A stretch of DNA of 54,308 nt from an uncultured Actinomycetes bacterium. GTDB lineage: Bacteria; Actinomycetota; Actinomycetes; S36-B12. Positions 7,767 to 17,370 of the stretch are shown in pieces. Positions within the stretch are counted from its first letter, which is position 1. Each line of letters begins with the position of its first letter. The stretch covers positions 1-54,308 of the forward strand of contig CAJBZP010000112.1 in the NCBI GenBank assembly GCA_903960135.1, read 5' to 3'. A model generated the notes under the pieces. The model was given only the letters and a program-made list of their open reading frames with translations, was not told where the DNA came from and did not search any database. The position numbers and the translations under genes were made by a program.

Positions 7767-10339
7767 TCCGGTGCGAGTACTGCAGTGACACTCAGTTGAT
7801 CGCCACTTTCTAGCAGCAACTGCGTGATGCACCCGGCGGCCTTGATGTCCTCGGCGGCAAGTTGCAGGCGATCGATCATCTCGGAGGACGCGGTGATGGT
7901 CACCTGGCTGAGTTTGGCCCGCATTGAAACATTAGCGTCGCTCTTGGTTTTACGGATACCGGAGATGGCAACGGCTAGGTCGTCGAGCAACTTTGGGTCT
8001 TGGCCATGGGCGAGTGCAATTAGGTGGGCGCTGGCCGGCCAGGTCGAGCGGTGCACCGAGCCCACCTGCCACCAGCTCCAGACTTCCTCGGTGACAAATG
8101 GCAAGAACGGCGAGAACAATCCGAGCACGGTCTTAAGGGTGATGGCCAACGTGGCTTTGGCTGATTCAGCCGGGGCGGCACCTTGGCCGCCGTAGGCGCG
8201 CTCTTTGACCAACTCGACATAGTCATCGGTGAAGTTCCAGAAGAATGACTCGGTGACTTCCAGGGCCTTTGCGTAGTTGAAATCATCGAAGGCCGCGGTC
8301 GCGCTTTGCACGGTGGCCGCGAGCTGGGCGAGGAGGGCCTTGTCGACCGGCTCGGTGATGGCATTTTCGTCCTCGATGCCTTCGAGCATTAGTACAAATT
8401 TGCTGGCATTGAGAATCTTGATCGCAAGGCGACGACCGACCTTCATCTGGCCGATATCAAATGCGGTGTCGGTGCCGGGGCGCCCCGATGCCGCCCAGTA
8501 GCGGACGGCATCGGATGAGTATTCGTCAAGTAGGCCCATTGGCGTGACCACATTGCCCTTGGATTTACTCATCTTCTTACGGTCCGGATCCAAGATCCAG
8601 CCGGAGATGGCGGCGTGGGCCCACGGCACGCAATCACTTTCCAGGTCAGCGCGTACCACGGAGCTAAAGAGCCAGGTGCGGATGATTTCATGGGCTTGCG
8701 GACGCACATCCATCGGAAAGACCCGCTGCCACAGATCCTCATCGCGCTCCCAGCCGCCGGCGATCTGGGGAGTGAGTGAACTAGTTGCCCACGTATCCAT
8801 GACATCTGGGTCGCCCATGAACCCGCCGGGCACCCCGCGCTGGGCATTGGTGAAACCAGCGGGCGCATCGCTACTTGGGTCAATAGGTAACTGGTCTTCA
8901 CTTGGCGTAATCGGTGCGTCGTAGCGGGGGTTGCCGGCAGCATCTAGTGGATACCAAACCGGAAGTGGCACGCCGAAGAATCGTTGACGCGAAATCAGCC
9001 AATCGCCATTTAGGCCTTCAACCCAGTTTTCATACCGCACGAGCATGTGGGGCGGGTGCCAGGTGATCGCGCGCCCGCGCTCGAGTAGTTCGTCACGAAG
9101 TATTGGGTTGCGCCCACCATTTGCGATATACCACTGCCTGGTTGTGACGATCTCAAGTGGCTTATCGCCCTTCTCGAAGAACTTGACCGCGTGGGTGATC
9201 GGCTTTGGCTCACCAATCATGTCGCCGCTGGCGGTCAATAATTCAACGGTGCGCTCCTTTGCGGTGTGAGTGGTGGCACCGGCGAGTGTTAGGTAGTTTG
9301 CCTTGCCGGTTTCACCGGTGATCCAGTCTGGAACATCGGGCAGGATGCGCCCGTCCCAGCCGATGATCGGGCGCGTTGGCAGTTGCAACTCACGCCACCA
9401 GATGACGTCGGTCAGATCACCGAAGGTGCAGATCATTGCGATACCAGAGCCCTTCTCTGGATCGGCAAGGTGATGCGCGACTATCGGCACCTCAACTCCG
9501 AAGAGCGGGGTGGTGACACTAGTGCCAAAAAGTGGTTGGTATCGCTCATCATCTGGGTTTGCGACGAGGGCGACGCAGGCGGCGATCAGCTCGGGTCGGG
9601 TTGTCTCGATGAAGACTTTCTCATCTGGGTTAGCACTCTTGCTAAACCCGATTCGGTGGTAGGCGCCCGGGCGTTCGCGGTCTTCGAGTTCGGCTTGGGC
9701 AACGGCGGTGCGGAAGGTGACATCCCAAAGTGTTGGCGCCTCGGACTGGTAGGCCTCACCGCGCCCCAGGTTGCGCAAGAAGGCAAGTTGGCTCACCCGC
9801 TGGGCGTTGGCGTCAATTGTTTGATACGTCTGACTCCAGTCAATCGACAAGCCCATGCGGCGCCAGAGCTCTTCGAAGACGACCTCATCTTCAACCGTTA
9901 ATTTCTCACATAGTTCGACGAAGTTCTTGCGCGAGATAGGCACCTGGTGTTTGGCATCCGGCTCCGATGGCGGGGTGAAGCCTGGGTCATAGGCAAGGCT
10001 TGGGTCACAGCGCACCCCGAAGTAGTTCTGCACCCGGCGCTCGGTTGGTAGCCCGTTGTCGTCCCAACCCATCGGGTAGAAAACCTCAAGGCCGCGCATG
10101 CGCTGGTAGCGAGCAATGCAGTCGGTATGGGTATAGGAGAAGACATGGCCAACATGCAGTGACCCGCTGACGGTCGGCGGCGGGGTGTCGATGGAGAAGA
10201 CCTGCTCGCGGGTCTTGGTGCGGTCGAATCGGTAGGTGCCCTCGGCCTCCCAGACCCCGGCCCACTTGGCCTCGATGCCCTCGATGCTGGGCTGCTCGGG
10301 CAACTTGGGCCTTGGTGCGGTGGCGGTCATGGTTGGCAA
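7763..10339 (-). CDS. valS: valyl-tRNA synthetase
   Basis: TPPPTVSGSLHVGHVFSYTHTDCIARYQRMRG and KKMSKSKGN class I signatures. Confidence 0.97.
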   Translation of the reverse strand: MPTMTATAPRPKLPEQPSIEGIEAKWAGVWEAEGTYRFDRTKTREQVFSIDTPPPTVSGSLHVGHVFSYTHTDCIARYQRMRGLEVFYPMGWDDNGLPTERRVQNYFGVRCDPSLAYDPGFTPPSEPDAKHQVPISRKNFVELCEKLTVEDEVVFEELWRRMGLSIDWSQTYQTIDANAQRVSQLAFLRNLGRGEAYQSEAPTLWDVTFRTAVAQAELEDRERPGAYHRIGFSKSANPDEKVFIETTRPELIAACVALVANPDDERYQPLFGTSVTTPLFGVEVPIVAHHLADPEKGSGIAMICTFGDLTDVIWWRELQLPTRPIIGWDGRILPDVPDWITGETGKANYLTLAGATTHTAKERTVELLTASGDMIGEPKPITHAVKFFEKGDKPLEIVTTRQWYIANGGRNPILRDELLERGRAITWHPPHMLVRYENWVEGLNGDWLISRQRFFGVPLPVWYPLDAAGNPRYDAPITPSEDQLPIDPSSDAPAGFTNAQRGVPGGFMGDPDVMDTWATSSLTPQIAGGWERDEDLWQRVFPMDVRPQAHEIIRTWLFSSVVRADLESDCVPWAHAAISGWILDPDRKKMSKSKGNVVTPMGLLDEYSSDAVRYWAASGRPGTDTAFDIGQMKVGRRLAIKILNASKFVLMLEGIEDENAITEPVDKALLAQLAATVQSATAAFDDFNYAKALEVTESFFWNFTDDYVELVKERAYGGQGAAPAESAKATLAITLKTVLGLFSPFLPFVTEEVWSWWQVGSVHRSTWPASAHLIALAHGQDPKLLDDLAVAISGIRKTKSDANVSMRAKLSQVTITASSEMIDRLQLAAEDIKAAGCITQLLLESGDQLSVTAVLAPD

Positions 10340-10394
10340 TGGTATGCAGCCGCGCCCGCCCCCTACTTAATCGGTCTCAGCCCAGCCGGATATC

Positions 10395-10448
10395 CACAGG
10401 AGCCGGACACTTATGCACAGGAGCCGGACGCTTATGCACAGGAGCAGG
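10395..10448. repeat. 21-bp tandem repeat, about 2.5 copies
   Basis: CACAGGAGCCGGACACTTATG / CACAGGAGCCGGACGCTTATG / CACAGGAGCAGG. Confidence 0.9.
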
Positions 10449-10538
10449 CGCAGTTCTTGCCCTTGGGTTCCGGATTGACCAAAGTTACCGACTGCAAGAG
10501 TTATCGGTTGTGGTGGGGCTGGGTCCAGCTGCCCACCA

Positions 10539-10757
10539 GTGAGGCGCGCGCTGGCCGCAACCCCGGTGATTTTCGGCAGCCATCGCCGACCCGAGGCTGT
10601 GCTGCTGCCCTTTGCGTTATTTGAGCAATTGCTCCCACATATCGAGGACATCATGCTGGGCGACCTTGTGGCGGCGCGGCTTGCTGACTCTGCGGCGAGC
10701 TCGCCACTTGCCGGATTAGTGGCTGAACTTGGATTTCTGCCGAACGAATTTGAGTAA
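10539..10757 (+). CDS. Phd/YefM-like antitoxin (candidate; possibly N-terminally altered)
   Basis: ATPVIFGSHRRPEAVLLPFALFEQLLPHIEDI resembles the conserved antitoxin core; followed directly by a RelE-like ORF. Confidence 0.5.
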   Translation: MRRALAATPVIFGSHRRPEAVLLPFALFEQLLPHIEDIMLGDLVAARLADSAASSPLAGLVAELGFLPNEFE

Positions 10758-10760
10758 GAG

Positions 10761-10994
10761 TTGGCCGGTAGTTGGTCCCGGACCTACCGGGCGGGATTCG
10801 CTGAGGACATCAAATCACTTCCTAGCAGAAACCTGCAGCGCCGGGCATTGCAGCTCCTGAGTGATTGTTGGAAAGTCTATTTCGACGAGCACGACGATGC
10901 GGTCGTCGCAGTGGACGCGATAACGGTCGGGAGACGACACCTGCTTGAGGTTTATGTGGAGGCGGCCCGCAGGCTGGGCAGATACGTTGACTAG
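10761..10994 (+). CDS. RelE/ParE-like toxin (candidate, shortened)
   Basis: YRAGFAEDIKSLPSRNLQRRALQLLSDCWKVYFDEHDDAV...ITVGRRHLLEVYVEAARRLGR resembles RelE-type toxins, but at 77 aa it appears to lack internal segments. Confidence 0.5.
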   Translation: MAGSWSRTYRAGFAEDIKSLPSRNLQRRALQLLSDCWKVYFDEHDDAVVAVDAITVGRRHLLEVYVEAARRLGRYVD

Positions 10995-11027
10995 TCCAAG
11001 TTAGTTGGCGCACCTAGACTCAGGTCT

Positions 11028-12383
11028 GTGCCAAGTGATCAGGATGCAGCCTCGCGACTGCCAAGCCTGTTAGCGCAGTTGACCACTCGGTGGCCCGAGA
11101 ACCGCATCGAACCCTCGCTAGCCCGCATCGCCGCGGTGGTGGATCTGCTCGGTGATCCGCAGCGCACCTACCCGGTAATCCACGTCACGGGCACCAACGG
11201 CAAGACATCGACCGCCCGCATGATCGAGGCCCTGCTTCGTGCCTTGGGGCTGCGCACCGGCTTATTCACCTCACCCCATCTGCTCGACCCACGCGAACGC
11301 ATCTGCTTCGACGGTCAGCCGATCTCCGCTGGTCGTTTTCTGCGGACTTGGGATGACATATCCCCATTTATTGAACTGGTTGACAAGCGCTCGGTGGCAG
11401 ATGGCGGTATTCCCCTTTCCTTTTTTGAGGTCATGACGGCATTGGCGTTCGCGGCATTTGCCGATGCGCCCGTCGATGTGGCGATCGTCGAGGTTGGCAT
11501 GGGCGGCGCGTGGGATGCCACCAATGTCGCCGATGGCATGGTCGCGGTGGTTACCCCGATTGACATTGACCACGTTGAGTACCTCGGTGAGACAGTCGCG
11601 ATGATTGCCCTCGAGAAGGCCGGCATCATCAAGGCCGATGCCTTCGTCGTGTTGGCCCAACAAGAACTGGCAGCCGCTGAGGTGCTGTTGGCGCGCAGTC
11701 TTGAGATGGCTGCCACGGTGGCGCGGGAGGGCCTGGAGTTTGGTGTGCTGACCCGCGGGGTGGCCGTTGGGGGTCAGGTGCTCACCTTGAAGGGGCTGCG
11801 CGCGGAGTATGAAGATGTCTTCCTGCCGTTATTCGGTGAGCACCAGGGCACTAATGCTGCCGTTGCCGTCGCTGCGGTGGAGGCCTTCATCGGCGGCGGC
11901 AATGAAGAGTTGGACATTGACATCGTGCGTGAAGGCTTTGCCTTGGTTTCCTCACCCGGTCGCCTTGAAATCGTGCGCCGTAACCCAACTGTCATCTTGG
12001 ATGCGGCGCATAATCCGCACGGTGCTAGGGCGTTGGCAACAGCCATCGCGGATTCATTTGATTTCGCCCAATTGTTTGCGATCGTCGGCGTGATGAATGA
12101 CAAGGATGCCGCCGGCATCTTGACGGCACTTGAGCCGGTTGTCGATCGCGTCATCGTCACGGAGTCAACATCTGGACGCGCGATGCCAGGTGCTGCCCTT
12201 ACCGCGATCGCGAGTTCGATATTTGGCGCCGACCGAGTCTGGACCGAACCAGAGCTACTGGCGGCGGTGGATCGGGCCTTCGCCCTGGCTGAGGAGTCCG
12301 GTGAGTTCGGCGGCGTAGGTGTGCTCGTCACCGGATCCGTCGCACTGGTTGGCGACGCCAAGCGCCTTTACTCGGCCCGGTGA
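11028..12383 (+). CDS. folC: bifunctional folylpolyglutamate/dihydrofolate synthase
   Basis: VIHVTGTNGKTSTARMIEALLRALGLRTGLFTSPHL; DAAHNPHGA. Confidence 0.96.
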   Translation: MPSDQDAASRLPSLLAQLTTRWPENRIEPSLARIAAVVDLLGDPQRTYPVIHVTGTNGKTSTARMIEALLRALGLRTGLFTSPHLLDPRERICFDGQPISAGRFLRTWDDISPFIELVDKRSVADGGIPLSFFEVMTALAFAAFADAPVDVAIVEVGMGGAWDATNVADGMVAVVTPIDIDHVEYLGETVAMIALEKAGIIKADAFVVLAQQELAAAEVLLARSLEMAATVAREGLEFGVLTRGVAVGGQVLTLKGLRAEYEDVFLPLFGEHQGTNAAVAVAAVEAFIGGGNEELDIDIVREGFALVSSPGRLEIVRRNPTVILDAAHNPHGARALATAIADSFDFAQLFAIVGVMNDKDAAGILTALEPVVDRVIVTESTSGRAMPGAALTAIASSIFGADRVWTEPELLAAVDRAFALAEESGEFGGVGVLVTGSVALVGDAKRLYSAR

Positions 12384-12754
12384 ACGAATGGACAGGTGAT
12401 CGTGTGAAGGTGCTGGGCTCTGCGGTACTCGCAATTGAAGCGATCATCGTGCTGCTGGCTATCCCGGTAGCGGCGACCAACGGATCGGTAGCCAATCCGG
12501 GGCTGGCCATCGGCATCGGGGTGGGGCTGGCGGTGATCCTGCTACTCGCGGTGGGCACCTTGCGCCGCCCCTGGGGTGTGGGCCTGGGTTGGGTTTTGCA
12601 GGTTGCCATTTTGGCCACGGGGTTACTTGTTCCACTTATGTTCATCGTGGGTGCCATCTTCGTGATCCTTTGGTTCTTCGCGATTCGAAGTGGGCGCCGC
12701 GTGGACGCACTTCGGGCGGAACGCGCTGCAGCGCCGGTCGAGGGTGCTGGCTAG
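12380..12754 (+). CDS. DUF4233-like membrane protein
   Basis: Small multi-TM protein starting at the folC stop, as in other actinobacterial folC-ndk neighbourhoods. Confidence 0.75.
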   Translation: MNEWTGDRVKVLGSAVLAIEAIIVLLAIPVAATNGSVANPGLAIGIGVGLAVILLLAVGTLRRPWGVGLGWVLQVAILATGLLVPLMFIVGAIFVILWFFAIRSGRRVDALRAERAAAPVEGAG

Positions 12755-12805
12755 AGTTTGGGTTCGTCAAGACCTACCCAATTCGCTACTTAGGGAGTTA
12801 CACCA

Positions 12806-13213
12806 GTGTCGGAGCGCACCCTTGTCCTGATCAAACCCGATGGCGTGGCCCGTGGCCTGGTCGGTGAAGTTCTCGGACGCATTGAACGCAAGGGCTACAA
12901 GATAATTGCTTTAGAAATGCGCACCTTGTCGGCCGCGGTTGCCCAGGAGCATTACGGCGAGCATGCTGATAAGCCGTTCTTCGGCGACCTAGTCGAGTTC
13001 ATCACCAGCGCCCCCTTGGTCGCAGCGGTGATCGAGGGCCCGGCGGCCATTTTGTCGTGGCGCGCCATGATGGGTGCCACCAATCCGGCCAACTCGGCAC
13101 CGGGCACCATCCGCGGTGATCTCGCCACCGAGACCCAATTAAATGTCACGCACGGTTCTGATTCACCCGAATCAGCAGCGCGCGAAATCCAACTCTTCTT
13201 CCCGGGCCTGTAG
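12806..13213 (+). CDS. ndk: nucleoside-diphosphate kinase
   Basis: [32 protein letters not shown] ... [23 protein letters not shown]. Confidence 0.97.
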   Translation: MSERTLVLIKPDGVARGLVGEVLGRIERKGYKIIALEMRTLSAAVAQEHYGEHADKPFFGDLVEFITSAPLVAAVIEGPAAILSWRAMMGATNPANSAPGTIRGDLATETQLNVTHGSDSPESAAREIQLFFPGL

Positions 13214-13217
13214 TCCG

Positions 13218-14606
13218 ATGCTGCCGGCGGTGCTTGGTACGGCAGCCGGTGTCAGCATCGGTGTTGTGGTAGCCGCAGGCTCGCGCGGGCCGACGTTGGT
13301 GCCGTGGCCGGCGAAAGTCCGAGCTGCCTTCCCATTCGTGGTCGGCGGTCTAACCGGTGCGGCGGTGGCACTTCCGGTCGGCTTGGGGGCGGCACTTGCG
13401 TTGGCCGCCGGCGGCCGCGGCAGTTGGCCGGTAAAGCCGGTTGCTGTTGGACTGGGCGTGCTGGGTGCCGGCGTTGCGGCCGGGGTACTGGGCCGCGGGC
13501 AGGTTGCTAAGAAACTCACCCCGCAGGGCCGTGACCTAGACCCGGCCTATGCCGCGGCGCCGCTGAATCCATTGGTATCAGGTAGCGCACAGTCGGCAGT
13601 TTCAATGACCGAACTCGGGCGGGAAGGTGCCCGGTTTGTGGGTTCGGTAACAAGTGCCGAAACCATCTTGGCGGTAACCGGCCTCGCGCCGGTAGCTGAA
13701 CCAGTGCGCGTCTTCATCGGTGTTGATGCTGCCGCCACGGTGGAGCAGCGCGTCGGGTTGGCAATGGCGGAACTTCGACGCACCGGTGCCTTCGACCGCG
13801 CCCACCTACTTATCCAGGCACCCGCGGGCAGCGGATACGCGAACTCCACCCCCGTCGACGTCCTAGAGATCCTGACCAGAGGCGATACCGCATCGGTGGC
13901 AATTGGCTACGGGTTGCTCCCGTCTTTCCTCTCCCTGGACAAAGTGCCGATCGCCGCCCAGACCCAGAAATTACTGCTCGACGCCATCACCGAGGAGTTA
14001 GCAACCCGCGCCAAGCGTCCACGGCTGCTGCTATATGGCGAGAGCCTGGGCGCCAAGGTTCAAGAAGCGGCGGTGCCCGGCGGCCCAATTGATTTAGACC
14101 ACTACAACATTGCCGCCGCCCTTTGGGTCGGCACACCCGGCGGCGAGGTGGCAGATGGGTTCCACGCGCTATGCCAGCAGGAGTCGATCACCGTTGATCG
14201 TCCCGAAGAGATCCCGGTACCGCTACCGACCCCGAGGCCTCGGGTCTGGTTCTTGGAGCACGATGGCGATCCGGTGGTGCGCTTTCGGCCCGAGTTGCTC
14301 GCCAACAGGCCGGCTTGGCTGCCGTTGGACGGGCGCCGCGGACGCAATATCCCTGACTCGATGACTTGGCGCCCGGGCATCACCTATTGCCAGGCACTGG
14401 TCGACACCTTGTTCGCAACCAACGTTAAGCCCGGTGATTTTCAGAGCCTGGGCCATGATTACCGGGCCGATCTAGGCGCCGTTGCGACCGCGGCCTACGA
14501 CTTGGCGGCCGATGCGGCGACCGCGGCGCGCTTAGAGACCCAACTGCGGACTATGGAGAAAGCCAAGGCCGAGTTGATCGCCCAGGCTGGTCCAGCCACC
14601 GGGTAA
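13218..14606 (+). CDS. alpha/beta-hydrolase family membrane protein (PF10081-like)
   Basis: Start chosen after the ndk stop; N-terminal TM region then [16 protein letters not shown]...ALWVGTPGG, typical of this actinobacterial hydrolase family. Confidence 0.75.
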   Translation: MLPAVLGTAAGVSIGVVVAAGSRGPTLVPWPAKVRAAFPFVVGGLTGAAVALPVGLGAALALAAGGRGSWPVKPVAVGLGVLGAGVAAGVLGRGQVAKKLTPQGRDLDPAYAAAPLNPLVSGSAQSAVSMTELGREGARFVGSVTSAETILAVTGLAPVAEPVRVFIGVDAAATVEQRVGLAMAELRRTGAFDRAHLLIQAPAGSGYANSTPVDVLEILTRGDTASVAIGYGLLPSFLSLDKVPIAAQTQKLLLDAITEELATRAKRPRLLLYGESLGAKVQEAAVPGGPIDLDHYNIAAALWVGTPGGEVADGFHALCQQESITVDRPEEIPVPLPTPRPRVWFLEHDGDPVVRFRPELLANRPAWLPLDGRRGRNIPDSMTWRPGITYCQALVDTLFATNVKPGDFQSLGHDYRADLGAVATAAYDLAADAATAARLETQLRTMEKAKAELIAQAGPATG

Positions 14607-14701
14607 ACCGGACATTTCGGTCAGAGACCGGGTGCGCCGTAGGATATAAGCCGGACGTCACCGGCCGTTCATTAACTCGACAGGAAGGCGGACACTTCCC
14701 C

Positions 14702-15733
14702 GTGGCCTCGTCATCATCCTTCGTCGGGCGCGATATGGCCGTCGACCTCGGAACCGCGAACACCTTGGTGTACGTGCGCGGGCGGGGCATCGTCCTCAAC
14801 GAACCTTCGGTCGTTGCGATCAATAGCAATACCGGGGGTATTTTGGCGGTGGGCGCCGAAGCCAAGCGCATGATCGGGCGTACGCCCGGCAATATCGTCG
14901 CGATTCGTCCGCTCAAGGATGGTGTGATCGCTGACTTTGATACCACCGAGCGCATGCTGCGTTACTTCATTCAAAAAGTGCATCGACGCAGGCACCTGGC
15001 AAAACCACGGCTGATCATTTGCGTACCGTCAGGTATCACCGGCGTGGAGCAGCGGGCCGTCAAGGACGCCGGCTACGCCGCCGGAGCGCGAAAAGTTTTT
15101 ATCATCGAGGAGCCAATGGCTGCAGCAATCGGTGCCAATCTTCCGGTGCACGAACCCACGGGCAACATGGTGGTCGATATCGGTGGCGGTACCTCAGAGG
15201 TTGCGGTCATCTCACTTGGTGGCGTCGTAACTAGCTTGTCGATTCGAGTTGGTGGGGATGAGCTCGACAACTCGATTATCCAGTTTGTGAAGAAGGAGTA
15301 TTCCCTGATGCTCGGCGAGCGCACCGCCGAGGAAATCAAGATGGCTATTGGGTCGGCGTTCCCGCTGCCCGATGAGCCACAGGCCGAGATCCGCGGGCGT
15401 GATTTGGTCAGTGGCCTTCCCCGGAACATCGTGGTTACCGCAGAGGAAATCCGTCGAGCGATGGACGAGCCGGTTAAGGCGATTATCGACGCGGTTAAGG
15501 CGACCTTGGATCGGACCCCGCCGGAGCTTTCCGGTGACATCATGGATCGTGGCATCGTCTTGACCGGCGGTGGCGCCTTGCTACGCGGGCTTGATGAGAG
15601 GTTGCGCCATGAAACCGGTATGCCGATAATCACCGCTGACCGTCCGCTCGAATGTGTTGCACTGGGTTCAGGCAAATGCATCGAGGAATTTGATGCACTG
15701 CAACAGGTGCTGATCGCCGAGCCGCGGCGGTAA
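14702..15733 (+). CDS. mreB: rod shape-determining protein MreB
   Basis: [50 protein letters not shown]. Confidence 0.97.
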   Translation: MASSSSFVGRDMAVDLGTANTLVYVRGRGIVLNEPSVVAINSNTGGILAVGAEAKRMIGRTPGNIVAIRPLKDGVIADFDTTERMLRYFIQKVHRRRHLAKPRLIICVPSGITGVEQRAVKDAGYAAGARKVFIIEEPMAAAIGANLPVHEPTGNMVVDIGGGTSEVAVISLGGVVTSLSIRVGGDELDNSIIQFVKKEYSLMLGERTAEEIKMAIGSAFPLPDEPQAEIRGRDLVSGLPRNIVVTAEEIRRAMDEPVKAIIDAVKATLDRTPPELSGDIMDRGIVLTGGGALLRGLDERLRHETGMPIITADRPLECVALGSGKCIEEFDALQQVLIAEPRR

Positions 15734-15777
15734 ATCCGTTGCGCACCTAACCGGTGCCAAGCGGTGGAAGCCCACTC

Positions 15778-16803
15778 ATGCTGAATCAACGCACCCGCAT
15801 CATTCTCGCTCTCCTCGTAATAATCGCGCTGACTTTCACCATTTTGGATTTGCGGGGTGGCAAAGGCCCATTTTCAAGTGTGCGTTCGGTGGTAAGCAGC
15901 GCATTGGGGGGCGTGCAGGTTGCGGCCTCGGTAATCGTGTCACCGATAACCGGTGTTGGCAGTTGGTGGGGTACTTGGGGTGATCAACGGGCGCGCATTG
16001 CCGAACTCGAATCCCAAAATGCGACCCTGCAAGACTCGGTTGTCCGCTCTGCTGAAGATCGGGCGCGGGCCGACGCACTTGATCAACTGCTTCGGGTTGC
16101 CGGGGTTGGGCGCTATCGAATCGTGCCTGCTGAAGTCATTGCCGTAGAACCAGCACAGGATTTCAGCTGGACGGTGACAATCGATGCCGGCCGAGATGAC
16201 GGCTTACTACCGGACATGACGGTAATTAATGGGCAGGGGCTGATCGGTCGGATCCTGAGCACCACTAAGACGACTGCAACGGTTGTGCTAATTGTCGATA
16301 CGTCCTCGGCTGTGGGCGCCCGGGTGGCTGGCACCGAGGAGATCGGTATTTTGTCAGGAACCGGGCGTCAGGATTCATTGGAGTTTCAGACCCTTGACCC
16401 ACTTGCCACCTTGAAACCGGGGCAGGCACTGGTGACTTTCGGTTCGCGCAGCGGCCGGCCATACGCACCTGGGATTCCCATCGGTGAAGTGGTCGACGTG
16501 AGTGGTACCGCCGGACAGCTAACACGCATCGCGACCGTTAGGCCATTTGCTGACGTCTCCACGTTGACGGTAGTCGGTGTGGTCATCAGGCCCCCCCGTG
16601 CGGACCCACGCGATTCGGTATTGCCGACGCCGCCGGCGAGCTCGAACTTTGCGCCCGACGAAACCTCGACGGCCGGCGGGGTTGACGATGGGGCCAGCCC
16701 GGCACCAACTCCTAGTGAAAAGCCGGAGAAGGAGACAGCTGCGAAGCCAGTGCCGGCGCCATCAGCCTCGGCGGGGGCTACGGCAGATGCTGGAAGTAAC
16801 TAA
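15778..16803 (+). CDS. mreC: rod shape-determining protein MreC
   Basis: TM N-terminus, coiled coil, VTIDAGRDDGLLPDMTVINGQGLIGRI; between mreB and mreD. Confidence 0.93.
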   Translation: MLNQRTRIILALLVIIALTFTILDLRGGKGPFSSVRSVVSSALGGVQVAASVIVSPITGVGSWWGTWGDQRARIAELESQNATLQDSVVRSAEDRARADALDQLLRVAGVGRYRIVPAEVIAVEPAQDFSWTVTIDAGRDDGLLPDMTVINGQGLIGRILSTTKTTATVVLIVDTSSAVGARVAGTEEIGILSGTGRQDSLEFQTLDPLATLKPGQALVTFGSRSGRPYAPGIPIGEVVDVSGTAGQLTRIATVRPFADVSTLTVVGVVIRPPRADPRDSVLPTPPASSNFAPDETSTAGGVDDGASPAPTPSEKPEKETAAKPVPAPSASAGATADAGSN

Positions 16804-16805
16804 GT

Positions 16806-17315
16806 ATGTGGATACGACAGACGGTTGTTTGCGCGAGCATCATCGTGGTTGCCGTTATGTTGCAACTGACCTTGCTGTCGCGGCTGGGATTGCCCGGTGC
16901 CACCCCGGATCTAGTCGTTGTTTGCGTGGTGGCTCTAGCCCTGGCGTATGGGCCGGTCACCGGTGCGGTGGTCGGCTTTGCGGCCGGGTTGACCTTGGGC
17001 TTTACGCCGCCGGCCGGCGGTGTGATTGGCATCCAGGCTTTGGTTTTTCTGGTGATCGGTTTCTTAACCGGGGCGGTGATCGACCCGAGGGATCGCACCG
17101 TGCCGATTTTGGTGGGCATGGTCGGGCTGAGCACCGGTGCGGCGGCCTTGGCGTACGCCCTGATTCTCGCCGCCTTCGGAAGTAATCAGGTTAGCTGGCA
17201 GGAGGTGCCGACCTTGGTGCTGACGAGCAGTTTGTATGGCTTGCTTTTGGCCCCCATCGTGGTGCCAACTATTTCGTGGCTGGTCCGAAGAATTACCCCT
17301 GAGACTGCAATCTAG
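16806..17315 (+). CDS. mreD: rod shape-determining protein MreD
   Basis: Multi-TM ~169 aa protein between mreC and mrdA. Confidence 0.9.
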   Translation: MWIRQTVVCASIIVVAVMLQLTLLSRLGLPGATPDLVVVCVVALALAYGPVTGAVVGFAAGLTLGFTPPAGGVIGIQALVFLVIGFLTGAVIDPRDRTVPILVGMVGLSTGAAALAYALILAAFGSNQVSWQEVPTLVLTSSLYGLLLAPIVVPTISWLVRRITPETAI

Positions 17316-17370
17316 AAGTTGTTCGGGAACCGGAATTAAGGGGCCAGCGTCATAGCGTCAGACCACGCCT

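Noticed and set aside
10312-10542. ORF containing LCTGAGH/LCTGAGR/LCTGAGA repeats
   Set aside because: The peptide repeat is simply the 21-bp intergenic DNA repeat in frame; the ORF overlaps the valS start and lacks other protein features.
12328-12657. Minus-strand ORF opposite the DUF4233-like gene
   Set aside because: Low-complexity antisense frame; the plus frame has clear TM-protein composition and conserved placement after folC.
13143-13217. Extension of the alpha/beta-hydrolase ORF back into ndk
   Set aside because: Would overlap the conserved ndk C-terminus; ATG at 13218 right after the ndk stop is the natural start.
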